Shown: in pieces, positions 22,899 to 33,621 of the stretch
How the letters are laid out: each line of letters opens with the position of its first letter
Position numbering within the stretch: position 1 is the first letter of the stretch
Source: Austropuccinia psidii
Lineage: Eukaryota > Basidiomycota > Pucciniomycetes > Pucciniales > Sphaerophragmiaceae
Assembly (NCBI GenBank): GCA_023105745.1
Contig: JALGQZ010000009.1
Location: 31,846,107 to 31,910,106, forward strand
Direction: 5' to 3'
DNA length: 64,000 bases
Program-made: the position numbers and the translations under genes
Notes under the pieces: model-generated
What the model was told of the DNA's origin: nothing
Databases searched by the model: none
Seen by the model: the letters and a program-made list of their open reading frames with translations, nothing else

Positions 22899-22917
22899 TA
22901 AAATGGAGAGGGGCATG
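22899..22917 (+). promoter_or_regulatory. Putative polypurine tract of element A
   Basis: The bases AAAATGGAGAGGGGCATG directly precede the right LTR start TGGTATT. They are purine-rich as expected, though interrupted near the end. Confidence 0.55.
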
Positions 22918-23028
22918 TGGTATTCCATACCAATAGTATCAGCTTCAAGCTTACCAATAGAACAAAAGAAAAAAATTATAATAAAAAAAAATACACAAAA
23001 CATATTTACACATTAAAACCACAGGTTT
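22918..23028 (+). repeat. 3' LTR of element A, first part (before insertion)
   Basis: The first 111 bp of the right LTR, starting TGGTATTCCATACCA as in the left LTR. It stops at ACAGGTTT, where element B begins. The continuation is at 42015. Confidence 0.88.
23024..23028. repeat. Target-site duplication of element B, left
   Basis: GGTTT, repeated at 42010-42014 directly after the right LTR. Confidence 0.9.
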
Positions 23029-24466
23029 TGTCAGGCTGAGTCTATGATGAGAGTATTAAAAAGTATTTACAACTCTTAACTATGACTGTGACACGGTAAA
23101 TAAAGATTTAAAAGACTTTTATAAGCGTTGAAGATGGTTTAATTTAATAATAAGAGGGCTTTACTATAAGGAATATAGTGGTGGTGAGCACTGTTGAAAG
23201 CCCTGGGTGCAGCTTTACCTGTTGGGTTACAATAATAAAGACTACAATACTTTGAATTAAGAGTATACCTGAGTATTACCAAGAGTAAAACTGTTTTTGA
23301 CAGTTTACTATGTAGGGTATTCAAGAGCAGGATGAGGAGACAATTCTGGCTGTGAAAAGCCTCCTTTTTATCCTGAAATGGGGTGGAAAGGGTGCTAGAC
23401 CTTTCCACGTAGAGGAAGTGAAGATGTTTCACCCTCCAGGACTGACTTGTGGTTTGCAAACAGCCTGTATACCCTGTATTGGGCTCAGATGTGGCTTTGA
23501 AACCACATCTGGGCAGTTTTCACCAATACAGGGTGGATATTTTCATCTGGGGACCTCACAGCCTGATTCTGACGTGTATGACGCGTAGAATGCTGTACAA
23601 AAACTGTATGAGACCCCAGTATTTACTGACTTATGAGGTATTGAAGTATTAACATGCTTCCTTATCTATTTGACACCTCATAATCAGAGTACAACTGTAT
23701 CCTGTCATAATACAGCTGTATTGGCCATATTGTGGGATTATAACATTCAAATGGCCATAACTCTGTCAGCTTTTGAGATATCATGCTCAAAGTTGGTTCA
23801 TTGGATAGCCCTGTATGAGCGCTATACAACGATACCCAATTTGGTATGGTCATCATTGAATATGACAAAGGTATCCCATGTACAAGGTTTTTGTACATAG
23901 GTGTGGATTGGGCCAAAAAGCTGTATTGAGCTTGTTTGCCTCATAACTTCTGTTATAGTTGAGATATGAGGAAGTGGATGGCACCATAAGATATCCCTGG
24001 TTGTGCCCTTTCCAAAAAGACCCCACTTTAGGTATCTCACACTAAAACTGTAGAGGTTAGATGAGAGGTGAAGGTTTTGTTCACCCTTATTTGGCCTGAA
24101 TTTGACCATAACTCAAGTAATACTGGTGCTATCTCAGTTTGGCTTGTACCATTGGATAGCCCTGACCTAGAGCTTCATGTTGAATACCCATTTGATGGGT
24201 TTAAGCCTCTTCTTCTAGATTTTAGATGAAAGGTGAAAATTAAGGTTTATGCTCAGCAACAACTTTGAGCAGGAATAACTTTGTTATTCTTTGTCCTATG
24301 GTGATGGGACATATATTTTCAGAAGGAGGTGAGTTTCCTCTTTTGTTTGATACCTTTTGAGCTGATTTGGCTCAGCTCCATGTTTTGGTGGTATCTTGGC
24401 TATACCATTGGTTTGTGGTATTTTGGCTGTCATGCTTGTGCTCTGGTTTTGAGTCACAGGCTGACA
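23029..24466 (-). repeat. 3' LTR of element B
   Basis: 1438 bp, beginning TGTCAGGCTGAGTC and ending GAGTCACAGGCTGACA on the plus strand. The ends are imperfect inverted repeats. The short open frames inside are repeated in the other LTR and have no domain. Confidence 0.93.
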
Positions 24467-24478
24467 TACCCTCCCTCT
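24467..24478 (-). promoter_or_regulatory. Polypurine tract of element B
   Basis: On the minus strand AGAGGGAGGGTA lies directly against the 3' LTR, as in elements I and F. Confidence 0.8.
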
Positions 24479-24490
24479 AAAAAAGGCTCA

Positions 24491-25114
24491 TCATTGATGA
24501 GACTGTTCAGTCCTCCTAGAGGCCCTGAATCTCCTTAGATGAAGGTTCCCATCTGGTATGGCATCTTCTGCCAACCATTTGTCTTTATCAGCTGTTTGGT
24601 GCTTGAATCTGACTAAGTATTGTCTTTGATCCTTTCCATTAAGTCTGATCTTCATGGCTCTGATGGTTTTACTCACAGGTCCTGGGGAATCCTCCACTTC
24701 CACTATATCAGGTGGTGTGGGGTTCTTCTTCCTGGAGGGGAATTTGTCCTCCTCTGTTTGGAAGTATGGTTTAACCAAACTCACTGGAAAGACTGGGTGT
24801 TTCCTGGAAAACTCCTCAGTGAGTTTGACCTCCACTGCATTTCTTCCTATCAACTTAATGATAGTGAAAGGTGCTAAAAATGAGTCCCTCATCTTTTTAG
24901 GTCCTTTGAGATTGTTTAAGTTCAGTGTAAACACCAACACCTGGTCCCCTTCCTTAAATTCAGGTTCCATATGTGATTTGTCCCACCTCTGCTTATTGTA
25001 CTCTTTTGCCTCAGCTATGCATTTGGCAGCTGTGTCACAGGCCCTCTTCCACATATCATGGAAGTCTTTGGCTGTGGGGGGGATAGTCAGAAGATTTTTC
25101 TTCAAGTGATCCAC
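24491..25114 (-). pseudogene. Element B integrase C-terminus and chromodomain-like end
   Basis: A 207-codon piece of the integrase tail. It has the GPF-type segment ([20 protein letters not shown]), then [15 protein letters not shown], and a chromodomain-like end with QYLVRFKHQTADKDKWLAE that would target integration to marked chromatin. It is closely similar to the end of element F. The upstream integrase is separated from it by a TAA near 25196, where element F keeps a sense codon. Confidence 0.85.
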
Positions 25115-25195
25115 AGGAAACAGGGGATTCCACCCTTTCTCTACCAGTGCAGGTGTTTTTCCTGTGGTGGAGTGCTGGCTTGTATTATAAGCCAG

Positions 25196-25555
25196 TTAAG
25201 CTGCTGGTAAGAGGGTGACCCAATCATGGGTGTATCTCTCATGGTCCTTGTATTCCATGCCATAGGCACAGAATCTCCTGAGGATGTCCTCCATTGTTTG
25301 GATCATCCTCTCAGCTAGGCCATCTGTTTGTGGATGGTAAGCTGTGGAAAAAGCAAGCTTGGTACCAAGCATGTCATATAAGTTGGTCCAAAATTCAGAT
25401 GTGAATTTTGGGTCCCTATCACTAATGATGATCTTAGGGATTCCACAGGTAGATATGATGTTATTCAAAAATAACAGGGCAGTATCCATTGCTGTGTCCT
25501 CTTTATGGCATGGCAGACACCTCATGCTCTTGCTGAACCTATCAACTATGATCAA
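25196..25555 (-). pseudogene. Element B integrase core fragment
   Basis: 119 codons holding the second and third catalytic residues of the DDE integrase ([13 protein letters not shown] and [16 protein letters not shown]). The first Asp lies just upstream (25556-25621) in a stretch where two expected Trp codons have become stops (before ETINMD and before VTGLVPGG). The end is cut by TAA. Confidence 0.85.
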
Positions 25556-25621
25556 ACACGCATTGTAGTTTTCTTTGCCTCCTGGGACAAGTCCTGTAAC
25601 TCAGTCCATGTTGATGGTTTC

Positions 25622-26194
25622 CTATGGGTGCTTGGGTTCTTCTATATGTTGAAGTAACCCATACTTCTTCCCATGTTTCCTATTTGCCTTTTGGCATCTT
25701 TCACAAGTGTTGATGTATTCACTCAACTCTTTTTCCCACTTGGGCCACCAAGCTGTGCTTGCTACCCTCTCTTTGGTCCTGTCCTCACTCATGTGTCCCA
25801 TATAGGGGCAGTCATGGCATTCTTGCAGGATCAATGAAATATGGTCTCTGTCTACCACTTTGAGTGCACTTGTGTGCTTTTCTCTGTGGTAGAGCAGGCC
25901 ATCTATAAGGAAAAACTTTTTATCCTTATAGGCCCTCAACCAGGGTTCTTCCAGCTGGGCTTCCAGTTCTGGACTCCTGTACTTTTGTTGAAGGAGTTGG
26001 AGTAGTATGCTACACTGTTTGTGTTTGGCATAAGACTTCTGTACTGCACTAAAGAATTCATTGTGCAGTTCTGAGGAACTTACTCCCAGTATGGGAGTTT
26101 CTGTTCCTTCTGAATCAGTGTTTCCACTGTCAAGGGTACCACTTTCTGGTGCCCATTCAGAGAATCTGAAGTTTTTCCTCCTATCTATTTCCAT
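25622..26194 (-). pseudogene. Element B integrase N-terminal (HHCC) fragment
   Basis: 190 codons from the linker after RNase H to the zinc-binding domain of integrase: [20 protein letters not shown] then INTCERCQKANR gives the H-H-C-C set. It overlaps the RNase H frame by about 10 bases in another register, so a small indel separates them in this copy. Confidence 0.8.
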
Positions 26195-26841
26195 GGAATG
26201 GATGGGGATTTTAGCTGCAACTTCAGGGTCATAAGCTGGATGGCTTTTGACATTGTCCAGTGGCCTCTGCTGAGGCCATCTGCATTGGTATGAATTTTAC
26301 CTTCTTTGTATATGATTGTCATGTTCCCTCTATACTCCTGGATGGCTATTTGCCATCTCAGCATGTGTCTATTTGTAGTCTTCATGTTCAGTAAAGACTT
26401 CAAGGCTGTGCAGTCTGTGTAGACTTCAAAGACTACACCCTCCAAATAATAATGGAGTTTTTCTAGAGCCCAGACTAGAAATAGGCATTCAGTCTGGGTG
26501 GCCCCATACCTGGCTTCTGAATCTTTCAGTTGCCTAGAGATGTAGCAAATTACTCCCTCTCTTGGTTCACCATCCACAATTTGTCTTTGGTGAAGGGCTG
26601 CTCCTAAGCCTTGGCTACATTCTTCATCTATATATAGCTTGAATGGTAGTTCAAAGTCAGGAAAGATGAGCACAGGTGCATTAGTGAGTTGATATTTGAT
26701 CCTCTCATATGCATCCCTCCTTTCCTTGGTGATATCAAAAATTACATCTTTTGAACACAACTTGTATAAACTACTAGTTATATGGGCGAAATTCTTGATG
26801 TGGTTTCTATAATAGCTAGCAAACCCAAGGAAAGATTGCAT
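26185..26841 (-). pseudogene. Element B RT connection and RNase H fragment
   Basis: 218 codons starting inside the RT thumb ([18 protein letters not shown]) and covering RNase H ([47 protein letters not shown]). The catalytic first Asp of RNase H is kept (YIDEE). Element F has YIDAA at this point. Confidence 0.85.
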
Positions 26842-26916
26842 CTCTTTGATGCTCTTTGGTATTGGCTTTTGCAGTACTGCTGCTACTTTATTCTGGTCAA
26901 TTTCCAGACTAAGACC

Positions 26917-28515
26917 TTAGACTTTGTGTCCTAGAGCTAGTAGCTCTTGTTGGCCAAAATTACACTTTATAAGTGAAATGTTCAGATTGATGGGTGTACA
27001 TTTACTTAGGACACTGTCTATGTATTGTACATGGTCTTCCCATGTCTCTGAGTATATAATGATATCATCAATATATACTACCATCCAGCCTTCCAATATT
27101 TCATCTTGAAATATGGTGTCCATCATCCTTTGGAAATGGGCTGGTGCATTTTTGATGCCAAATGGCATCCTGGTGTACTCATCTATGCCCATATGGCATA
27201 TTATTCTGAGTAGCTTCATGGAGTTTGGTTTAACTCCATTTTGGTGGAAGCCTTTCATACAATCCATTTTTGTTATGTATTTGGCTTTTGCCAGTTTATC
27301 CAAGGCATGGGGTATCCTGGGTATAGGGTACCTGTCTGCTTTTGTGTAGTTATTCAGAGCTCTGAAATCTCCACACAGTCTAGACTTGCCATCATGCCAG
27401 GTGATTAGGACAGGGGTGGTGATTTCCACTATTTCATTATGTCCAATCTTCCTGATGACATCCATATCCAGGAGTTCATTGATATGTTTCTCAATTTCTT
27501 TCCTGGTTTCCAGGCTTGCTGGATAAGGAGGTCTCCTAAGCATGGGTGGATAAGGCCTTTCCACATCCAGATCTAGTTCTATATCATGGCCTTTGATCTT
27601 GCCTAATGGTTCTTCACCAATGGCAAATGCTGGTCTGTTCTTTCTCAGCATCTTCAGTAAGCATAGTTTTTGTTTACTGGTGAGGGTAGTGCTAAACTGT
27701 CCCTCTCCGAATTCCTTCAGAAGTTCTTCTAGTGGATCTTGAGAAGATACCTGGTATATATCAAGTAAAAATTTCTTTTCCTTGTTAGTGCCAATGGTGA
27801 TGTGCCTATTTTTACTGTTGTAAATGTCAATGCCATACATCCTTTGGTAATCTGTTCCCAGTAATAATCCTTGGATGTGGGCATCATCAAGCACTACAAA
27901 CTCTGGCTTGAGTCTGATATTACCCTTCCTGTGGGGTATAATTATCTCTTTGATAATTGTCCCAATGGAAGTCATCTTCCCTGATGCACTTTTGAAGTTC
28001 TTTGCCTTAGTGGGCAAGAGCTGTTTTTCCCAGCTTGGGAAGTGGTTATCCAGATAATCTCTGGCCACTATGGAGCAGTGTGCTCCACTGTCAATGATCA
28101 ATGGATGTTGAGCATTGTCAATACATACAGTCATCTTTGTGGCTGTTCCATGTATGTATGCCATTCCTTTGGTTGGTGTAACCAGGAATGTTTGTGCATC
28201 TTGTGTGTGATTGCACAAGTTTTTGTTGGCAGTGTCCTGTGGCATGCCTGCTTCAAACTGTATGTCCTGAATTTCTATTGGGGTTTCCTCTTGGTATTCC
28301 ACTATAAATTCTTCTCTTGGGTCTTGGTTATCATCAGATGGCTCCCTGATGGCATCACCCATAGAGTCTGATTCAGATTCCTCTGTTGGGGATTCCTCCT
28401 CTGGGACTTTCTCAATGGCATAGACCTTTTTCTTTGCCTTTGGACAGTTGTTGGCATAGTGGTCTGTTGAACCACAATTGTGACAAGAATTTTTCTTCTT
28501 TGCCACTTCTTCCAC
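26917..28515 (-). pseudogene. Element B zinc knuckle, protease and reverse transcriptase fragment
   Basis: The longest remaining piece, 532 codons: a CCHC knuckle CHNCGSTDHYANNC (residues 10-23), an acidic linker, a retropepsin with LIIDSGAHCSIV (about 134-146), then RT with [35 protein letters not shown] and the catalytic YIDDIIIYS (about 484-492). It ends at a TAA in GHKV|GLSL, where element F has a serine codon. The RT active site itself is intact. Confidence 0.9.
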
Positions 28516-28541
28516 TTTCTCTCTAGGCTTGTCTTTAAACT

Positions 28542-29135
28542 CTACCCTGAGAGGTTGTTTCTCTTTGAAACTATTGCTCTTATATGGGTGAATTTCCCTA
28601 TATTAGTCCTTTTCCTTATGTCTTGTAAGGTGTTAGCAATGTCATCTAGAGTGCAATTTTGGTTGCATCTGCATTTTACTGCATGCTCTAGCTCTCCTGG
28701 AAGTTGTTTCAGAAGCTTATGGTTCCTCATTTGGATGTTCATCTGAGGATCAATGGCTTTCAGTCTCTTGGACTGTCTAAGACACCACTCATATGGATCT
28801 TTGTCCACAGAGTACTTGTCATTTTCAAATGACATGGTCTTTTGCCATATCCAAGTTCCATTACTGTACTTTTGGATGATTTGACTCTTCCACCATGGCC
28901 AGTTTCTTCTGCCATTGATTTCTTTCATTTCTGTGTACCATATACTAGCATGACCTTTGAATGCTGTATTTAATCTAGCAGTAATCCAGTAATCTGGTAT
29001 GCTTGGTACATCAATGAATAGTCCATCAATATAATCTATGAGTTCCATATGATCATACTCTCCTGATCCAGAGAATTTGGGCCAGCTTGAGGCCTCAGGA
29101 AGCTGTTTCAAGGCTTCCTTTTCTGAATAAGACAT
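28542..29135 (-). pseudogene. Element B gag core fragment
   Basis: 197 codons matching the gag core of element F ([49 protein letters not shown]). It probably forms the capsid part that builds the particle. A stop and a shift near 28516-28541 separate it from the zinc-knuckle piece. Confidence 0.85.
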
Positions 29136-29156
29136 GCCATCTCCATCCTGGTATTG

Positions 29157-29507
29157 TCATGGGGATATTGCTTTATTCATCAACATGGCATCTGGTTTGA
29201 TGTCATCTGGTTGATATGGATTATCCATAACTTGGCCTTGTGGTTGGAGCTTCAAGCTATGGTAGGAATTAAACAATTTGTTAATGTCTTGATCCAGACA
29301 CTCCCTGTCCCTTGTGCTGTGGTGTTGTTCTTCAAAGACTTGATTCAGTCTTTTGTTGGTTTCTTCAGAGGCTTTGCTCAGTTGAGCATATCCTTCCTGA
29401 AGGTTCTTAACTATCTGTTCCAAGGAGGCTTGAGTCTTTCTCATCCTTTCTTGGCCAGCTTCAATTTCTGCAAACTGTATTGCAGATTGCTCAGCATATT
29501 GGGACAT
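29157..29507 (-). pseudogene. Element B gag middle fragment, adjoining the element C insertion
   Basis: 116 codons, Gln/Glu-rich and probably coiled coil (EIEAGQERMRKTQASLEQIV). This piece lies just downstream, in coding sense, of the element C insertion at 29548. The gag N-terminal part continues on the far side of C at 38839. Confidence 0.75.
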
Positions 29508-29542
29508 TTGTAACCACAGTGTATCACTGTTGATGTTACTCT

Positions 29543-29547
29543 CAGAT
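29543..29547. repeat. Target-site duplication of element C, left
   Basis: CAGAT, identical to 38834-38838. Confidence 0.92.
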
Positions 29548-30869
29548 TGTCACAGGGGCTCTAGTGGAAATACAAGAGTGGCCTGGCACTCAGCAATCAG
29601 GGAACTCACTTGGAAGCCTCCAAAAGAATAAAGAATAAAGTAATAAGAATGAATTCCTCTGAAAGATATGCAGGTACAAGATGAGATGCAAAAGAGGAAA
29701 GGGAAGCCAAATGGCCAAAAAGCCAACCAAGTAAGTCCTTAATCACTTTTTCAGCTTAATAATATCAGTATTTGCTTAACTAAAATGAAAAGAAAATAAA
29801 GATAAAATAAAATAAAAGTATATTAATTAACTGGGGAAAAACCCCCCAGGGTGGAAAGGGTAGCCACTATATGGGAGAAGTGGAGAGCTTGAGTTCTTCA
29901 GGCTGAAAACTGATCTGTATTGATCCTTGAGGCTGTATTTATTGTTTTGGGAATTGATACAGCTGGCTAATATTTGAAATTGAATTGGGTTGAATGAACT
30001 TCCCATGCTTGAAAATGAAATACAGTTCTTGATGGATCCAGACTGTATTGAAATGAATATGGTTGCCAAGATGAATTGAGTGGAGCTTTGACACTTGAAA
30101 ACTTCTTTTGTCACTGCCTCTTGAATACACTTTGAGGATGAATTGACAGTATTCCATTGGAATGAATACTCGGAGTGAGAATAACCAATGACTGCTTGAT
30201 GGCGTCATTGGTCTTTGACGCTGAAACACTTGCTCTTGAGCCTTGATGATTCCTCTGAATGATTGGGTGCCTTGATGAAGTGATGAGATGTTGTAATGTT
30301 GAAATGACCATTTGATATTGCCACCATTGAATTGCTGTTGAAAAATGATGTACAATGATATATAACATCATTTATGGCATATTGGTTCATTGGCAAGAAG
30401 ATTACGTCCAAAGGTCTTGAGATGGAAAGGCAGAGGGGAAAAGGATGTATGTGATGGCTTCAGAGCTTGGAAAGGTGTTTCTGGGCCCTTTGGGGTTTTT
30501 GACCACTTTTGGGTTCTGAGCCAAAAACTGGCCCGAAAGGCGGGAAAGTGTCTTTTGGACACTTTGCATCAAAGTGCGCAAATGGGCATTTTGAGCCCAA
30601 ATGGCCAAAAACAGCCATTTGGGCCATTTCCCCTGGTTTTGAGGGAAATGACCAGAAGTACCCATTTGGGCATAAATTGCCGCTATGGGTTCTGGATTGA
30701 GGTGAAGGGCCATGAAGGCTCCAAAACACAAATGGCCATAAAAGGTCCATAAGATGATGACGTGGCCATATTGGCCACTGGTGATGGATATGGCCAATTG
30801 GCCATAAGAGAACTATGGCTTGATATGCCATATGGGGATCCAAGGAGGTGAATTGCCATGGTTGTGACA
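29548..30869 (-). repeat. 3' LTR of element C
   Basis: 1322 bp. It is dense in TGGCCA motifs (30720-30835) and holds a hairpin with perfect 10-bp arms, CCCAAATGGC at 30596-30605 and GCCATTTGGG at 30614-30623. Long plus-strand frames here (such as 30390-30752) are by-products of this composition. Confidence 0.93.
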
Positions 30870-30882
30870 GTACCCCCCACCT
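30870..30882 (-). promoter_or_regulatory. Polypurine tract of element C
   Basis: The minus strand reads AAGGTGGGGGGTAC directly before the LTR start TGTCACAACC. Confidence 0.75.
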
Positions 30883-31675
30883 TGGAATGGTGAGCTCCTG
30901 AGCACCAATACAAGGTGAAGCCTGTTGAGGCTATTGGAAAGATTTTGAGAGAGTGATTCAAGAGGACTGATTAAGATGAAAAATTTGAAAACTGATATTA
31001 AAAATTTGACATTTGACGCAGTACTTGCTTGATCTTCTTTTGACATTGGCTTCATGATTTGAATTGAATTTTAAAATAAATGAAAAATTTTGACGTGATA
31101 ATTGACGTGATAAAAGAAAATTTCAAATGAAAATAAAATAAAAATAAAGAATGAAAATGAAAATAAAAGAAAGAGAAAAGAGAAAAGAAAATTGAATTGA
31201 ATCTTGAGGAGGTTCTAATCTTCATCACAGAGGTTGATAACTGATTTTGGAATTGGCCAAGGACCTGGAAAGAGAAATTTGATGCCAGGTGCTCACAAAG
31301 TGGCCAAGGTGATGTTTTGACAAGATTGTAGACCCCTCAGGGAAGTGCACACCAGGAGAGGAACTTACTTTTAATAGTTACCACTCCCGCCAGTGCCATA
31401 AAAATAAAAACAAAAATGCTGAAGGAATGAATTTGAATTTGTAATCTTGGAAATGAATTTAAAAGTGAATGGCCCATTGTCCCAAGTGAAATGGCCATAA
31501 GATTGGAAATGAGGGTTGAAAAACCCGGCCAAAGATCTGTGTCCAAAATTTGCAAAGTGCTCACAGAGTGGCCAAGGTGATGCTTACAATAAAAGAGTAG
31601 AATACCCCTAAAGGTGCATACCAGGAGTGGGACTTACTTTTGGTAATTCCTCTCCCCACCAAGCACCATAATGAA
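30883..31675 (-). other. 3' untranslated region of element C with a 115-bp imperfect duplication
   Basis: Between the polypurine tract and the polyprotein end. Two related copies lie at about 31288-31402 and 31557-31672; both run from GTGCTCACA through TGGCCAAGGTGATG, an ACCAGGAG...GACTTACTTTT-like block and a CCATAA end. 31080-31200 is A-rich. No coding function is seen. Confidence 0.65.
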
Positions 31676-32416
31676 TCAAGCTTTTGAAGAATTGGGCCCA
31701 GCCTTGTCAGGATATAATAAATGAAAATCTTTGATGAGTTCAGGACAATTCTTGAGGTTTTCAGTTGGTTCCCAAGTGGATCTTTCTGGGTCTTGACTGA
31801 AACCTTTCCATTCCACCAGATACCATAATTTTCCTCTCTTGAGCTTTGAGTGCAGTATTTGAGAGACTTCCCATTCTTCTTCTTCTTCAATGATTATTGG
31901 AGGAGGGGGCTCTTGATGCCTATTTGGGATTGTTGACGTCTTGACTGGTTCCAAAAGGGAAATATGGAAAACTGGGTGGATGGACTTCCATTGAGATGGG
32001 AGCTTGAGGTGGTAGGCATGAGTACTGACTTTCTTCAAGATTGGAAAAGGACCCAGCCATCTTTCAGACAGCTTTTTGGTGGGTCTGGTTGATTTGATGT
32101 TCTTGGAAGAAAGCCATACCATGTCACCGGGATTGAAAACAAGTGGACTTGCTCTACTTTTATCTGCATACCTCTTAAACCTGTTTATGGCAACTTCAAG
32201 TTCTCTCTTGACATCTTGCTGTACTGATTGGATTTTTGTTGATAACTTTCCAGTCGGAGTATCTGGAGTGATGTGAACTGAGTCAAAATGAGGATCTCTT
32301 CCATAAACAGTGAAAAACGGTGATTGTTTTGTTGAAGAGTGGTCAGAGTTATTGTAGGCAAATTCAGCCAGAGGGAGCCAGGTGTTCCAATCATCTTGAT
32401 GATAACTGACATACAT
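31676..32416 (-). pseudogene. Element C integrase C-terminus and chromodomain
   Basis: 246 codons. It begins after the third catalytic residue region (YVSYHQDDWNTWLPLAEFAYN), includes the GPF-type segment (SERWLGPFPILKKV) and VHPVFHISLLEP, and ends in a chromodomain (EEWEVSQILHSKLKRG, LWYLVEWKGFSQDPERSTWE) with its aromatic residues present. Such domains bind histone tail marks and steer insertion into heterochromatin. The frame itself is open; the defects lie upstream. Confidence 0.9.
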
Positions 32417-32554
32417 CCAAAGGTACTGTTCTAGTATCTGATTTACCCTCTCTGTCTGTCCATCAGTTTCTGGGTGATAAGCAGTTGACAGATCTCTTGA
32501 AATCTTGAGCTGCTGACAAAGGTTGGTCCAAAAAGAAGAAAGAAAAAGAGAACC

Positions 32555-32743
32555 TCAATCACTAACAATGCTTGAAGGAAGGCCATGCTTTGAGAAAATA
32601 TTCTTGATGAATAAATGGGCTAAATCTAATGAAGTGATTGAAGCTATTGTTGGAATAAAAACCGCCATTTTTGTGAATCTGTCCACTATGACAAGGATTG
32701 AGTCAAAGGAATTGGACAGTGGCAATTGAGTGATGAAATCCAT
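32555..32743 (-). pseudogene. Element C integrase core fragment
   Basis: 62 codons from [14 protein letters not shown] to SIVSD, with the first and second catalytic Asp. A TGA where Arg is expected (SIVSD then stop) ends it. The reading continues to the next piece as GSLFLSSFW. Confidence 0.85.
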
Positions 32744-32824
32744 TGAAAGACAAATCCAAGGACCACTTGGAATTGGAAGAGGCTTGAGGAGTCCAAACTT
32801 CTTGTGATGAATATTTTTGTTTCT

Positions 32825-33598
32825 TCAACACTGTTGACAGGATGAGACATAATCCTTAAAGAATTGAGTCATGCCGGACCAGTGGAAATCCTGCTTGACA
32901 AGTTTGAGAGTCTTCTCTTGGCCAGGGTGTCCAGCTAGAGGAGAGTCATGCTGCTTTTGAAGTATATTGAGTTGAATTGTGGGGTCATTCGAGACCACCA
33001 CCCGATCTTTGAAAAGGAGAAGTTTGGAAGTGGAATCAAGAGAATAATCCTGGACAGATTTACCTTTACCCAAATCTTCAAGGACACTTCTATATTGAGA
33101 ATCTTGCCACACTGCCTTCTGAATTGAATCAATCAAATTTGAAAATGAATCCACCTTGACTGAAAAAAACTTTGAGGCTTGAATTTCATCTTGCTTGATT
33201 ATCTTCTGATAGTTCATTGGATTCTTGCTGATGAAATCCTCCCGCCTCTCTGGGTAAACGTCGTCCCGACGTGACAAAGCATCTGGAAGGGTGGCCAAGT
33301 GGCCAGGGCGGTAAGTGATTGAGAAATGGAATTCAGATAAAACTTCAGCCCAGCGGGCTTGACGGAGAGTGAGAATCTTGGAAGACATAAAATATTGAAG
33401 AGATGAATGATCGGTGAGAACTTCAAAAGGGGAAGAAATGGAAAGAAGAAAAGCTCTCCAGCGCTTGAGAGCCCAGACTATGCCAAGGAGTTCCTTGTCA
33501 TGAATCTTATAATTAAGCTCAGCTGGGAGAAGCTTGCGGCTATCAAATGCAATGGGATGTTTTCCTGAGTCAGAGACCTGACTCACTACAGCACCCAA
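32825..33598 (-). pseudogene. Element C RNase H and integrase HHCC fragment
   Basis: 257 codons: RNase H (VVSQVSDSGKHPIAFDSRKL, LTDHSSLQYF, LPDALSRR), a linker, then the integrase finger HDSPLAGHPGQEKTLKLV to SSCQQC. It ends in TGA right after the last Cys. A frameshift near 33600-33625 separates it from RT. Confidence 0.87.
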
Positions 33599-33621
33599 GG
33601 CATAATCTGATGCATCGGTCT

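Noticed and set aside
30390..30843. Long frames on both strands in the element C LTR (also 38335-38834)
   Set aside because: They are present in both LTRs in several frames at once, explained by GGCC-rich composition, and have no domain.
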